A stretch of DNA of 64,000 nt from DATMNR01 sp963702765 (GTDB taxonomy: Bacteria; Chloroflexota; Ktedonobacteria; Ktedonobacterales; Ktedonobacteraceae). The notes under the pieces were generated by a model. That model had not been told where the DNA came from. It made no database searches and saw only the letters and a program-made list of their open reading frames with translations. The stretch lies in assembly GCA_963702765.1 (NCBI GenBank), contig CAVPEB010000055.1, positions 1 to 64,000 on the forward strand, read 5' to 3'. Shown piece by piece: positions 8,207 to 16,816 of the stretch; position 1 is the first letter of the stretch; every line of letters begins with the position of its first letter. Position numbers and translations under genes: made by a program.

Positions 8207-9121
8207 TTGGCAGACGCAACAGCAGACATCATGTTTGAGCATGTAGTGCAAAAGTTTGAGCCTCAAAGCAAGCTGTTACGCACCTGGGAGTTGAAAGGTG
8301 GTGTCTCGGCACAGGTGACGGCGATTGAGATCGAGCGACCAGATGGCTACACACAGAAAATGATTGTGCGCCAGCATGGCGAGGTGGATCTCAAACACAA
8401 TCCACATATTGCAGCAGACGAATTCAAGCTACTGCAACTTTTGCACTCCGTAGGATTGGCTGTACCTGAACCTTATTATCTCGATCAATCTGGTGAGATT
8501 TTTCCTACGCCATATGTTGTGATTGAATATATCGAGGGAGAGACGATATTTGGACCTCATTATATAGCGGATTTCATCCTGCAGTTAGCCATGCAATTAT
8601 ACAGGATACACGAGGTTGATTGCGTGAAATTGGATGTGTCGTTTCTGCCGTTACATGCTGAAAAAGTTGCTGAAAAGATAGGGGAGCGACCTGAAAAGGT
8701 TGATGAAGCATTCGAAGAGGGGCGTATTCTGGATGTGTTGGAAGAGGTCTGGCCTTTATCCGAGCAGAATAGGTCTGTGTTGCTACATGGAGATTTTTGG
8801 CCGGGCAATATTTTGTGGCGTGATGGGCAAATTGTGGGTGTGATCGATTGGGAGGATGCGGCATTGGGAGACCCACTCGCTGATATTGCCAATAGTCGAC
8901 TTGAGTTGCTGTGGGCGTTTGGAGTCGAGGCAATGCAGCGTTTCACTCATCACTATCAATCATTGGCAGATATTGATTTTACCAATCTCGCGTATTGGGA
9001 GCTCTATGCAGCTTTGCGGCGAATTTCTCAAATTGCTGGATGGGGTCTGGACGAGATTACCGAAAAGACTATGCGAGAAAGGCTCAGGTGGTTTATCGCC
9101 CAGGCTTTTATGAACTTATAA
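8207..9121 (+). CDS. APH-family phosphotransferase
   Basis: A 304-residue small-molecule kinase of the aminoglycoside/homoserine phosphotransferase family. The N-lobe contains KMIVRQHGEVD and the hinge VVIEYIEGET. The catalytic loop LLHGDFWPGNILW holds His194, Asp196 and Asn201, followed by VIDWEDAALGDPLAD with the metal-binding Asp. The start is TTG at 8207 behind GAGGTGGGG; an ATG at 8231 is an alternative. It ends 22 bases before the GH13 glucosidase, so the two are likely co-transcribed. A sugar or amino-sugar substrate would fit that neighbour, but this is inference. Confidence 0.85.
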   Translation: MADATADIMFEHVVQKFEPQSKLLRTWELKGGVSAQVTAIEIERPDGYTQKMIVRQHGEVDLKHNPHIAADEFKLLQLLHSVGLAVPEPYYLDQSGEIFPTPYVVIEYIEGETIFGPHYIADFILQLAMQLYRIHEVDCVKLDVSFLPLHAEKVAEKIGERPEKVDEAFEEGRILDVLEEVWPLSEQNRSVLLHGDFWPGNILWRDGQIVGVIDWEDAALGDPLADIANSRLELLWAFGVEAMQRFTHHYQSLADIDFTNLAYWELYAALRRISQIAGWGLDEITEKTMRERLRWFIAQAFMNL

Positions 9122-9143
9122 CGTAAGGAGAAACTAACGACAT

Positions 9144-10691
9144 ATGACACATCCGCACTCCTGGTGGCAATCTGGAGTTATTTATCAGATTTACCCACGC
9201 AGTTTTTTCGATAGCAATCGGGATGGCGTGGGAGATTTGCCAGGTATCACTAGCAAGCTAGATTACCTGCAATGGCTCGGCGTCGATGCTTTGTGGATCT
9301 CGCCTATGTATCCATCGCCCATGGCCGATTTTGGCTACGATATTAGTGATTACATTGATGTTCATCCTCTCTTCGGTACTCTCCAAGACATGGATACCTT
9401 GCTGCACGAGGCCCACCAGCGCAACCTCAAGGTCATCCTGGACTTTGTGCCCAATCATACCTCTGATGAGCATCGCTGGTTTCAGGAGGCACGTTCCAGT
9501 CGCACCAACGAGAAACGTGATTGGTATATGTGGCATGATCCGGCTCCTGATGGTGGTCCACCCAATAACTGGACGAGCTATTTTGGCGGCTCTGCCTGGG
9601 AATTTGACGAGTCTAGCGGGCAATATTATCTGCACCTGTTCGATGTGAAGCAACCCGATTTGAATTGGCGCAATCCAAACGTGCGGCAGGCTATGTATGA
9701 TGTTCTGCGTTTCTGGCTCGATCGGGGTGTCGATGGTTTTCGTATCGATGTGCTCTGGCTGCTGCTCAAGGATGAGCAGTTCCGCGATAATCCAATGAAC
9801 CCTGATTGGAAGCCGGGAGATGCTCCAGACAAACGCCAGTTTGATCTCTACACGGGAGATCAACCGGGCATTCATGAGATCGTGCGAGAGATGCGTGCTG
9901 TTGTGGATGCATATGGAGAGCGCATTCTGATCGGCGAGCTTTACCTGCCAATAGAGCGAATGGTGCGGTACTACGGTGAGCAACTTGACGAGATTCACCT
10001 GCCTTTCAATTTCCAATTGGTGCTCATGCCAACCTGGGAGGCGAGTGCTATTCGCCAGTTAGTCGAAACATATGCAGGCACTCTTCCCACAGGTGCGTGG
10101 CCTAACTGGGTCCTGGGTAATCATGACCAGCGCCGTATCGCTACTCGTGTGGGACGAGAGCAGGCAAAGGTAGCCCAGATGTTGTTACTCACGTTGCGTG
10201 GAACGCCAACATGTTACTATGGCGATGAGTTGGGGATGCAGAATGTGGCAGTTCCACCAAAGCTCATGCATGATCCTCCCGGAAAAGACAATCCTGAGCA
10301 CAGCCGCGACCCAGGGCGCACTCCTATGCAGTGGGATAGTAGCCCCAATGCTGGCTTTTGTCTTCCTGAGGTGCAACCGTGGCTACCTGTCGCTGAAGAC
10401 TACCAGACCTACAATGTGGCTGTTGAACAACAGGAGACGCACTCCTTCCTGGCTCTGGTACACGCATTACTAGCCCTCCGACGGTCATCGCCTGCGCTCA
10501 GTGTGGGTTTTCAGCGGTCTCTTAACCAGCACAATTCCAGCTGTTTCGTCTATGTGCGCGAACATGCTGACCAGCGCTGCCTGGTGGTACTTAATTTCTC
10601 AGCGCAAGATCAAGTTGTGACATTGCAAGAACAGGGTCATGGGCATGTTCTTCTCTCCACTTTCTGGACTACGAGGGTCCTATTGCATTAG
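9144..10691 (+). CDS. GH13 alpha-glucosidase (oligo-1,6-glucosidase type), C-terminal frameshift
   Basis: A 515-residue intracellular GH13 enzyme of the oligo-1,6-glucosidase/trehalose-hydrolase subgroup. The (beta/alpha)8 barrel carries VIYQIYPRSFFDSNRDGVGD, the nucleophile Asp202 in DGFRIDVLW, acid/base Glu265 in IGELYLP and Asp328 in GNHDQRR, all intact. GGAG precedes the ATG. At 10661-10664 the frame changes: one missing base would give LDYEGPIALGEIHLRGNEGL and a stop at 10759. As written, the last strands of the C-terminal beta domain are replaced by seven foreign residues. Probably acts on short alpha-glucans, downstream of the kinase at 8207. Confidence 0.85.
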   Translation: MTHPHSWWQSGVIYQIYPRSFFDSNRDGVGDLPGITSKLDYLQWLGVDALWISPMYPSPMADFGYDISDYIDVHPLFGTLQDMDTLLHEAHQRNLKVILDFVPNHTSDEHRWFQEARSSRTNEKRDWYMWHDPAPDGGPPNNWTSYFGGSAWEFDESSGQYYLHLFDVKQPDLNWRNPNVRQAMYDVLRFWLDRGVDGFRIDVLWLLLKDEQFRDNPMNPDWKPGDAPDKRQFDLYTGDQPGIHEIVREMRAVVDAYGERILIGELYLPIERMVRYYGEQLDEIHLPFNFQLVLMPTWEASAIRQLVETYAGTLPTGAWPNWVLGNHDQRRIATRVGREQAKVAQMLLLTLRGTPTCYYGDELGMQNVAVPPKLMHDPPGKDNPEHSRDPGRTPMQWDSSPNAGFCLPEVQPWLPVAEDYQTYNVAVEQQETHSFLALVHALLALRRSSPALSVGFQRSLNQHNSSCFVYVREHADQRCLVVLNFSAQDQVVTLQEQGHGHVLLSTFWTTRVLLH

Positions 10692-10759
10692 GGGAGATAC
10701 ACCTGCGCGGGAACGAGGGGTTGCTTATTGAAGTGGAGAAAGCCACAGAAGGCCGATAA

Positions 10760-10877
10760 TGAAGTTTAACAAAGATCGTGAACGGCTACGGGAGGCCGAG
10801 TACGGATTTTAACAAATTGTGAGACGGCCACGGGAGGCCGATAAATCGGCGATGGGCGCGATAAATCGGCCCCTACG
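10760..10877 (+). repeat. Family B MITE-like repeat, copy B1 (degenerate)
   Basis: The core hairpin GCCGATAAATCGGC (10837-10850) is followed by a second arm pair GGGC...GGCCC around CGATAAATC. Upstream, a stretch of about 42 bases ending in ACGGGAGGCCGA is repeated twice imperfectly. The left part keeps a TTTAACAAA motif like the terminal repeat of copy B4. Confidence 0.7.
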
Positions 10878-10887
10878 ATAGTACCGG

Positions 10888-10933
10888 TTATTGCCCTGGC
10901 GTCTCCAAAACTCCAAAGACGCCAGGGCAATAA
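10888..10933. terminator. Perfect 17-bp stem hairpin between convergent genes
   Basis: TTATTGCCCTGGCGTCT (10888-10904) and its exact complement (10917-10933) are separated by a 12-base loop. It sits between the converging GH13 and DDN-like genes, where a bidirectional terminator is expected. No U-tract is visible, so the role is inferred from position and stability. Confidence 0.6.
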
Positions 10934-10945
10934 GTATTGTTGCGG

Positions 10946-11366
10946 TTATGGGTTTGCATGTCGTTCGAGTAGAAAAACAGGGATTTGGCGCTCTGTTTTC
11001 TTCTGGTAGTCCGCGTAGGGTGGATACACTGCAACAGCTTTCTCAAATGCCTGTGCCCGCTCATCGCCATCGAGCAATCTCGCATTTGCGGTGAAGGTTT
11101 CGTTTCCGTTTTCAACAGTGACATCAGGGTGAGCAAGCACGTTGTTGAACCACAAGGGGTTTTTGGGCGCGCCGCCTTTGGATGCGACTGCGATGTAGTT
11201 TTCACCATCAGGAACAGACATTAATGGGTAGATACGGGTTTGACCTGTTTTTGCTCCTCTGGTTGTGAGCTAGGATTAAAGGACCCCAACCCTGCACTTT
11301 GCCGTTGTTTGCACGGAACTCTTCGATTACTCGACAATTCATTTCAATTCGATTACTATCAATCAT
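10946..11366 (-). pseudogene. DDN-like F420-dependent reductase, frameshifted
   Basis: The N-terminal part from the ATG at 11366 reads CRVIEEFRANNGKV and PLIL. The rest continues one base over: LTTRGAKTGQTRIYPLMSVP, then DGENYIAVASKGGAP, PLWFNNVLAHPDVTVE, YADYQKKTERQIPVFLLER. This is the complete order of the deazaflavin-dependent nitroreductase family. Removing one base near 11268-11271 rejoins the two parts. As written, the only long frame begins at 11221, inside the protein, and lacks the cofactor loop. A paralogue of the intact gene at 3384. Confidence 0.8.
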
Positions 11367-11394
11367 TGTTTTCCCTCTTAAATATTTCAAAATT

Positions 11395-11424
11395 GAGACA
11401 CGAGTTTAGAGAAACTCGCGTCTC
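11395..11424. repeat. 13-bp stem hairpin upstream of DDN-like relic
   Basis: GAGACACGAGTTT pairs with AAACTCGCGTCTC across the loop AGAG, with one wobble pair. It lies about 30 bases upstream of the minus-strand ATG at 11366, so it would fall in the leader of that gene. The remaining gene-free space up to 11739 shows nothing else except a hydrophobic stretch in frame with the next gene. Confidence 0.5.
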
Positions 11425-11739
11425 TACATAAACAAATATGCAAAACTGGCTTATTCCCATATTGGGGAGAAAGGCAATTCTGTCTTGGGGAAAGCAAGTG
11501 TGATAGTCCTGTGAGAAAGAAACTGCCATTTGTGATTTCTCCGAGAGGTCGTTGTGGTATCTCTTCACCAGAAGACCGATTTACTCCTTGCCGATCTTAC
11601 CGGTCCGTTGTGAGGAAAAGGAAAAGCACCATGAACATCTCAGATGTCATGAAATCATCATCAAAGTGAACAGGCCAGGACACAACGAGCACGAGTACTG
11701 CTCATCTGCGGTATCCTCACTTCGCTGCTCTCTGTCGCC

Positions 11740-13287
11740 ATGACCACACTGGCCCGTCAGAGGAAACGAGTGCCAGCGGTGGCAGCTCCTTCTCTTTTGG
11801 ACCAAACGCTTCCCGACAAGGCTTCCGATGCAGCGCCCTACGACGCGATCGACGGCTACATCGAGCAGCAACTGAAACGCCTGAACGTTCCCGGCGCGGC
11901 TCTCGCGATCGTCGAGGGCGATCAGATCGTGCACCAACGCGGCTTCGGTCAGACCCGTCCGGGCGGCACGCCGCCCTCACCCCAGACGCCCTTTGTCCTT
12001 GGCTCCGTCACCAAGTCGTTTACCGCTCTGGCGGTGATGCAGCTCGTCGAGGCGGGGAAGGTCGACCTGGATGCCCCGGTGCAGCGCTACCTGCCCTGGT
12101 TTCGCGTCGCCGACCCACGGGCCTCCGCCCAGATGACTGTGCGCCAGTTGCTCAACCAGACCAGCGGTCTGCCCTCGGCCTCCGGCTGGGTTCCTCTCGC
12201 CGATTTCGACAATAGTCCCGGAGCGGGCGAGAGCCAGGCGCGCGCCCTGGCAACGCTCCAACTCAGCCGCGCGCCTGGCTCCGCCTTCGAATACAGCAAC
12301 ATGAATTACAACCTGCTCGGCTTAATCGTCGAGGCCGTCAGCGGCGAAAGCTACGCGGCCTATGTCCAAGACCACATCTTCGGGCCGCTGGACATGCGCC
12401 ACAGCTACACCACGCGTACTGAAGCGCAGCAGAACGGCCTGGCGCTGGGCCACCGCTACTGGTTCGCCTATCCCGTCGCCGCGCCCGATCTGCCGCTCCC
12501 GCGTGGTTCGCTCCCGGCAGGTTATCTTCTCTCCAGCACCGAGGACATGTCGCACTACCTGATCGCTCAGTTGAACGACGGACGCTACGGCGGCGTCCAG
12601 ATCCTCTCGCCCGCGGGCATCGCCGAAATGCACCGTCCGGCGGCGGAGTTCACCATGATGGGTGTTTCGCTGGGACAGTACGGCATGGGGTGGTTCATCA
12701 ATGATCGTGACCAGGTGAGGATCGTCTCGCACAGCGGCGTCGTTCCCGACTTCTTCGCCTACATGGCGATCGTGCCGGGGCAGAAAAAGGGCCTTGTGCT
12801 CCTGTTGAATGCCGATCACTTCCTGATGTCGAACTTCGCATTGGAGGAGGTAGGAATGGGTGCGGCCACGCTGCTGGCTGGCGCTCGCCCCGACCCTGTC
12901 CGGTGGGGCATCGTCATTCCGTGGGTGCTGCGCGGCCTGCTGTTGATACCAGCCCTGCAAATCCTCGGCGTCGCCGCCACGCTGCTGCGCCTGCGCAGCT
13001 GGCGGCGACATCCGAACAGCCGTCCGTCACGCGGTCAGAAGTGGGTGCTCCATATCCTGCTTCCGATGATCCCAAATCTGACGGTAGCCGCCACGCCGAT
13101 CGCTCTAGTAGCCAGCCCCCTTCGCGGCTTCCTGTTGCTCTTCGCGCCGGACATCTCGTGGATGGCCCGGATCTGTGGCAGCTTTGCCGGGATCTGGATC
13201 TTTTTGCGCACCGGGCTGATTCTCAGGACATTACGAAATGGCCAGTCCTCTCAATCTCTTATTCACGCAACTGATACGGTATCGTGA
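11740..13287 (+). CDS. Beta-lactamase-like serine hydrolase with C-terminal membrane segments
   Basis: A 515-residue class-C-beta-lactamase/DD-peptidase-fold protein. Ser89-x-x-Lys92 lies in GSVTKSFTAL, the Tyr motif in FEYSNMNYNLLG and the third motif in VSHSGVVPDF. Three to four hydrophobic helices follow beyond residue 385, so the catalytic domain probably faces outside. The region is clearly richer in G+C than its neighbours, suggesting a different origin. Upstream and in frame, codons for VLLICGILTSLLSVAM look like a signal-peptide core, but no start codon stands before them after the stop near 11651. The original start may be lost. The substrate is unknown; families include esterases and D-aminopeptidases. 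Confidence 0.85.
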   Translation: MTTLARQRKRVPAVAAPSLLDQTLPDKASDAAPYDAIDGYIEQQLKRLNVPGAALAIVEGDQIVHQRGFGQTRPGGTPPSPQTPFVLGSVTKSFTALAVMQLVEAGKVDLDAPVQRYLPWFRVADPRASAQMTVRQLLNQTSGLPSASGWVPLADFDNSPGAGESQARALATLQLSRAPGSAFEYSNMNYNLLGLIVEAVSGESYAAYVQDHIFGPLDMRHSYTTRTEAQQNGLALGHRYWFAYPVAAPDLPLPRGSLPAGYLLSSTEDMSHYLIAQLNDGRYGGVQILSPAGIAEMHRPAAEFTMMGVSLGQYGMGWFINDRDQVRIVSHSGVVPDFFAYMAIVPGQKKGLVLLLNADHFLMSNFALEEVGMGAATLLAGARPDPVRWGIVIPWVLRGLLLIPALQILGVAATLLRLRSWRRHPNSRPSRGQKWVLHILLPMIPNLTVAATPIALVASPLRGFLLLFAPDISWMARICGSFAGIWIFLRTGLILRTLRNGQSSQSLIHATDTVS

Positions 13288-13355
13288 GGAATGTTTCTAA
13301 TTGAGATCTTTTAGGGTTGATAATGTCATCCTTTTGAGGCAGATATACGTGTTCA

Positions 13356-13529
13356 GTTATGAAGAGCTTCGTAGCTATTTATGTCCTTTTTCTATTTTGC
13401 CACCTCAGATGGCAGAATTGAGAGATTTGCAGGATCGGCTGCTGCATCCCCCCGAATGCGCAGCACAGCCAAGGGGCCTGGCTGGACCCTTGGATTCCCT
13501 TGCTGAAGAGTTACGAAGCTCTTCATAAC
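13356..13529. repeat. 174-bp unit with 20-bp terminal inverted repeats
   Basis: GTTATGAAGAGCTTCGTAGC (13356-13375) is matched by an inverted copy at 13510-13529, identical at 19 of 20 positions. The 134 bases between contain no credible gene. Size and ends fit a small non-autonomous element, but no target duplication was identified. Confidence 0.5.
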
Positions 13530-13575
13530 ACGCACCGAGATGGCCCAGATAGCACATCGGTGGATTCACAGATCC

Positions 13576-13700
13576 ACGGAAGGCCGATAAATCGGCGGTG
13601 TGCACGATAAATCGGCACCTACGGAAATTCCGGTTATTGTGTTAAAAGTCATAATCGGCACCTACGGGTGTCTGGATTATTTTGTTTATCAGCATTATTG
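13576..13700 (+). repeat. Family B MITE-like repeat, copy B2
   Basis: Contains GCCGATAAATCGGC followed by GTGTGC...GCACC around CGATAAATCG, then a second partial core (ATAATCGGCACCTACGGG). The right end TATTTTGTTTATCAGCAT matches the right terminal repeat of copy B4. It lies directly before the glycosyltransferase relic. Confidence 0.8.
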
Positions 13701-13711
13701 GCCCGGTGAAT

Positions 13712-13882
13712 ATGAAGCGGAAGTTCGCTTACTCAAGCGCGCTCGTGCAAAATCTCGATGAGAGGGTTGAATATCTGGAAAAGATTGACGAAATCGACCG
13801 CGAAGAGATACGCTTATACGTGGAGCGCAATTTCTCAGCTAAAGTGATGGCTGAGAAGTATACCCGGGTATACAAAAAGTAA
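13712..13882 (+). pseudogene. C-terminal fragment of a GT4-type glycosyltransferase
   Basis: A 57-codon frame ends in VEYLEKIDEIDREEIRLYVERNFSAKVMAEKYTRVYKK-like sequence. The pattern of an EIDR helix, R-x-x-VE-x-x-FS and M-x-x-x-Y-x-x-VY is the typical last helix of group-1 glycosyltransferases. Nothing of the nucleotide-sugar-binding domain remains, and a family B repeat abuts the 5' side. It is read as the tail of a gene removed or interrupted here. It sits 13 bases before the trehalose synthase gene, so the lost gene was probably in the same operon. Confidence 0.5.
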
Positions 13883-13895
13883 TGAGAAACATATC

Positions 13896-15131
13896 TTGAA
13901 AAGATCGCCTCATTTAGATCGATACCGACGCTTTGTGGGAGATGATGTGCTGACACGTATTTATCGTGCTGCCGAATCTCTGGCTGGAGTGTCGGTCCAT
14001 CACTTCAATACAACCGCTCATGGTGGGGGAGTGGCCGAATTGCTTGAAAGTCTTCTCCCTCTTATGGAGGAACTTGGCATTCCACATAGCTGGAAAGTCA
14101 TCCCGTTGGATGAGGCATCTGGCCTGTTCGCGGCGCGTCTTGTCGACCTCTTGCAAGGAATGGAGCATGGAGATATCCCAGAAGCTGATCAGCGCGTGTT
14201 CCTGGAGAAATTACGTCACACACCGGATTTGCAGCAGGTAGATCACAAGCACGTGGATATTTTTTTCATTCATGATTTCCAACTCGCTCCCCTGGCTACC
14301 TTTTTTCCCTGGATGAGACCAGCGATCTGGATGTGTCATGTCGATACAGCAAATCCAGATCCACATGGGAAGGCCTACATCGATCAATTCCTCGATCCAT
14401 ATAACGTATGTGTATTTGACACCCCACTCTCAGTCTTCAAGACTTTGCCACCAGAAAAGGCACACGTCATCAACCCAACGATAGACCCTTTCAGCGAAAA
14501 AAATCGATTCTTGACACCGACGAGGGGATTGAGGATGCTTGCTGAATGTGGAATTGACACAACGCGGCCTCTCATCACTCAGGTTTCGCGATTCGGCAAC
14601 TGGAAGAATCCCTGGCAGGTGATCGATGTCTATCGCCTGGTGAAACAGAAACTTCCTTCTGTGCAGGTAGCGCTTGTGGGGGCCATGGAAGCGGCTGATG
14701 ATATCAATGCTATGGAGATCCTCGAAGAGATACAAGCGAAGGCTGGTGCAGATCCAGATATCTATTTGCTCTACGATCCTGCTGTGATCAAGCATCCCGA
14801 AGTGAATGCATTTCAACGCTATTCCAGCGTTATCCTCCAACGTTCTATCCGTGAAGGCTTTGGCCTGACGGTAACAGAAGCTATGTGGAAATACCAGCCG
14901 GTTGTCGGGACTTCGGTGACTGGCTTACGGACGCAGATCCTCGACGGTCAAGACGGCTATATTGCGGATGAGACAGAAGCGTGTGCAGAGCGCACGCTCA
15001 AGCTCATTCAGGATCGGGAGGTGTGGAGGAAGCTCGGCAAGCAAGCACACAAACACGTCAAGGATCATTACCTTTTCCCTACATTGGTGCTGCAATATTT
15101 GGATGCGCTTAAGAAGGCATTACGTAGATAA
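13896..15131 (+). CDS. treT: Trehalose synthase, TreT-type glycosyltransferase
   Basis: A 411-residue GT4 glycosyltransferase resembling trehalose glycosyltransferring synthase, which joins NDP-glucose and glucose. Diagnostic parts are VGVHHFNTTA-like strand with HGGGVAELLESLLPLM (acceptor side), IWMCHVDTANPDP, the PTIDPFSEKN segment, TQVSRFGNWKNPWQVIDVY (donor domain start) and REGFGLTVTEAMW with the E-x7-E-like nucleotide-sugar motif. Length matches the family. The start is TTG at 13896 with only a weak ribosome site; the N-terminus aligns well with the family from there. Likely makes trehalose as a compatible solute. Confidence 0.8.
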   Translation: MKRSPHLDRYRRFVGDDVLTRIYRAAESLAGVSVHHFNTTAHGGGVAELLESLLPLMEELGIPHSWKVIPLDEASGLFAARLVDLLQGMEHGDIPEADQRVFLEKLRHTPDLQQVDHKHVDIFFIHDFQLAPLATFFPWMRPAIWMCHVDTANPDPHGKAYIDQFLDPYNVCVFDTPLSVFKTLPPEKAHVINPTIDPFSEKNRFLTPTRGLRMLAECGIDTTRPLITQVSRFGNWKNPWQVIDVYRLVKQKLPSVQVALVGAMEAADDINAMEILEEIQAKAGADPDIYLLYDPAVIKHPEVNAFQRYSSVILQRSIREGFGLTVTEAMWKYQPVVGTSVTGLRTQILDGQDGYIADETEACAERTLKLIQDREVWRKLGKQAHKHVKDHYLFPTLVLQYLDALKKALRR

Positions 15132-15298
15132 ATTATACCTGGTGGAGTGGGAGCAGGGCATCAAGCGAGGACAGGGGCTGCCCAGTCCCTACTATACACG
15201 AGCCTAACAAGCCCATCCACCGTACAAAATAGGGGCATATCCTTGTAATCGCCCTGGGTGATGGCCCTCTATGAGTCTTATATTACTACCTATGGCAG

Positions 15299-15340
15299 GC
15301 ATCCCGAACCCTGGCAAAGGGCTTCGTCCTCTGCACTCCC
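15299..15340 (+). repeat. Family A repeat, partial copy A3
   Basis: Only the second half is kept: CATCCCGAACCCTGGCA, hairpin 3 as AGGGC-TTC-GTCCT (one G-T pair) and the tail CTGCACTCCC. The surrounding 500 bases between the trehalose synthase and the PLD protein show no gene. Confidence 0.7.
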
Positions 15341-15641
15341 AGATAGTATCAAGGAGAGACCCTGCATCTATGATGAGCCAGGGCTGCGCGAGTGGGCTCT
15401 CCACAAGCCATCTGAAGAACCGAGCCAGCGCAAGCACCAATTCACATTGTTTTTGCCCATCCAGCCATTCGTCGTGTAGGGTAGAGGACGGCGCAAGCGC
15501 CCATACTTAGCTTCCACACAGCCGTCGTCCCTATGGCAGAGGCATATTGGACCCTTTAGTTGGTGAATACGATTTGTTGTATTCGTTGTGCTTTTCAGAT
15601 AAGCCATGTTTTACGCTGGAAAAGGGAAATGGGAAGGTAAC

Positions 15642-16715
15642 ATGCATTTGCCTGACACAACGATATATGCTATAGAAAAATCTCTTGCGGTGTTGCTGCA
15701 AGCTGAGAAAGATTTTCCTGGTTACTCGCTTGATTTTTGTAGCGGTTACGTTTCTACGGATGGTTTGCTGCTGTTGAAACAAATGCTGAAGGCCGCACCC
15801 AAGGCACGAGCAATTGTTGGATTAAATGCTACAAATCGCGTTAGCGCTTTCCAAATGTTGCGAGATGATTGTAATGTAGAGGTCTATCTCTATGTGACAA
15901 GCATTTATACTCTGTTCCATCCGAAAATCTATTTTGGCAAATTGAATGCGCAGGCATGGGCAATGGTTGGCTCCTCTAATCTGACTAAAAGAGGACTATC
16001 ATTGAATGTGGAGCATAATCTATTTATCACTGGGCAACGGCATACAGAACCTTTTATCTCAATAGAGACGCAGATTGCGGCATTTTGCAGTGAGGCATAT
16101 CCTTTCGATACTGCTATTGAGAAGGAATTGGTAAAGATCGAGGAAGGGCTTCGTAACAATACATCAGATGCAGAATATAAAAAGCGACTCCTTACGCTTG
16201 GACTGAAGCCAAAGGCACAATTAGATATTACTATCCCAGACGAGGCCCAGCAGGTTGCACTTGAGACGCTCTATTCGTTTACCGAGAACACCAAGCTCGA
16301 GTATGCCTACCAAATGTTATTGCTACTTGTCATGTTAAAATGGGCGGACGAGAATGGTGAGTTCTCATTAAAGGAAACTGCTCTTTGTTTCTCCGAATTT
16401 TGCAGGCTGCTCAGAGAAGCAGGTTTGCCAGCCGAAAAAAGACATGGCTTGAAGCAGGCTGTTGTCGATAACCCGAATGTAACGACATCGCGGCTATGTC
16501 AAATGCTCAAGATAAATCCTTTTCCACGTTTTGAACGTCAGGGCCTGTTGGAGTTGAGCGAGGATGAGAGGTCTTTTGTTGTAAATCCGGCGTTGTTGGA
16601 GGCGTTGACGTCAGAGGTAAGGGAGAGTTTGAGGAGGTTGGCGATTGCGAGATTGGTGGAGCATTTTGAGGAGGAGGAGGGGATAGAGGGGATGGTGGAG
16701 AGGGCGGTTGGGTAG
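15642..16715 (+). CDS. PLD-superfamily nuclease-like protein
   Basis: A 357-residue cytoplasmic protein. The N-terminal 170 residues are a phospholipase-D-like domain with one HxK motif, FHPKIYFG, followed by VGSSNLTKRGL, as in PLD-type restriction nucleases and helicase-associated PLD domains. Such domains usually dimerise to form the active site. The C-terminal half is helical, ends very acidic (EHFEEEEGIEG) and matches nothing I recognise. The ATG at 15642 is chosen because GGAAGG stands in front of it; an ATG at 15606 has no such site. It opens a run of nuclease, transposase and restriction genes, so a defence role is plausible but unproven. Confidence 0.75.
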   Translation: MHLPDTTIYAIEKSLAVLLQAEKDFPGYSLDFCSGYVSTDGLLLLKQMLKAAPKARAIVGLNATNRVSAFQMLRDDCNVEVYLYVTSIYTLFHPKIYFGKLNAQAWAMVGSSNLTKRGLSLNVEHNLFITGQRHTEPFISIETQIAAFCSEAYPFDTAIEKELVKIEEGLRNNTSDAEYKKRLLTLGLKPKAQLDITIPDEAQQVALETLYSFTENTKLEYAYQMLLLLVMLKWADENGEFSLKETALCFSEFCRLLREAGLPAEKRHGLKQAVVDNPNVTTSRLCQMLKINPFPRFERQGLLELSEDERSFVVNPALLEALTSEVRESLRRLAIARLVEHFEEEEGIEGMVERAVG

Positions 16716-16816
16716 GTCAATTATACTTTATGACATAACTATTGGATTGGCCTGCTATATACCGTACGTTTGCAAATCAATTGAAAGAATTATATCATGG
16801 ACCGACCACCTTGGTT

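Noticed and set aside
9258..10016. 252-codon frame opposite the GH13 gene
   Set aside because: Shadow of a well-conserved enzyme; no start signal or recognisable domain. The same holds for the frame at 12322-13011 opposite the serine hydrolase.
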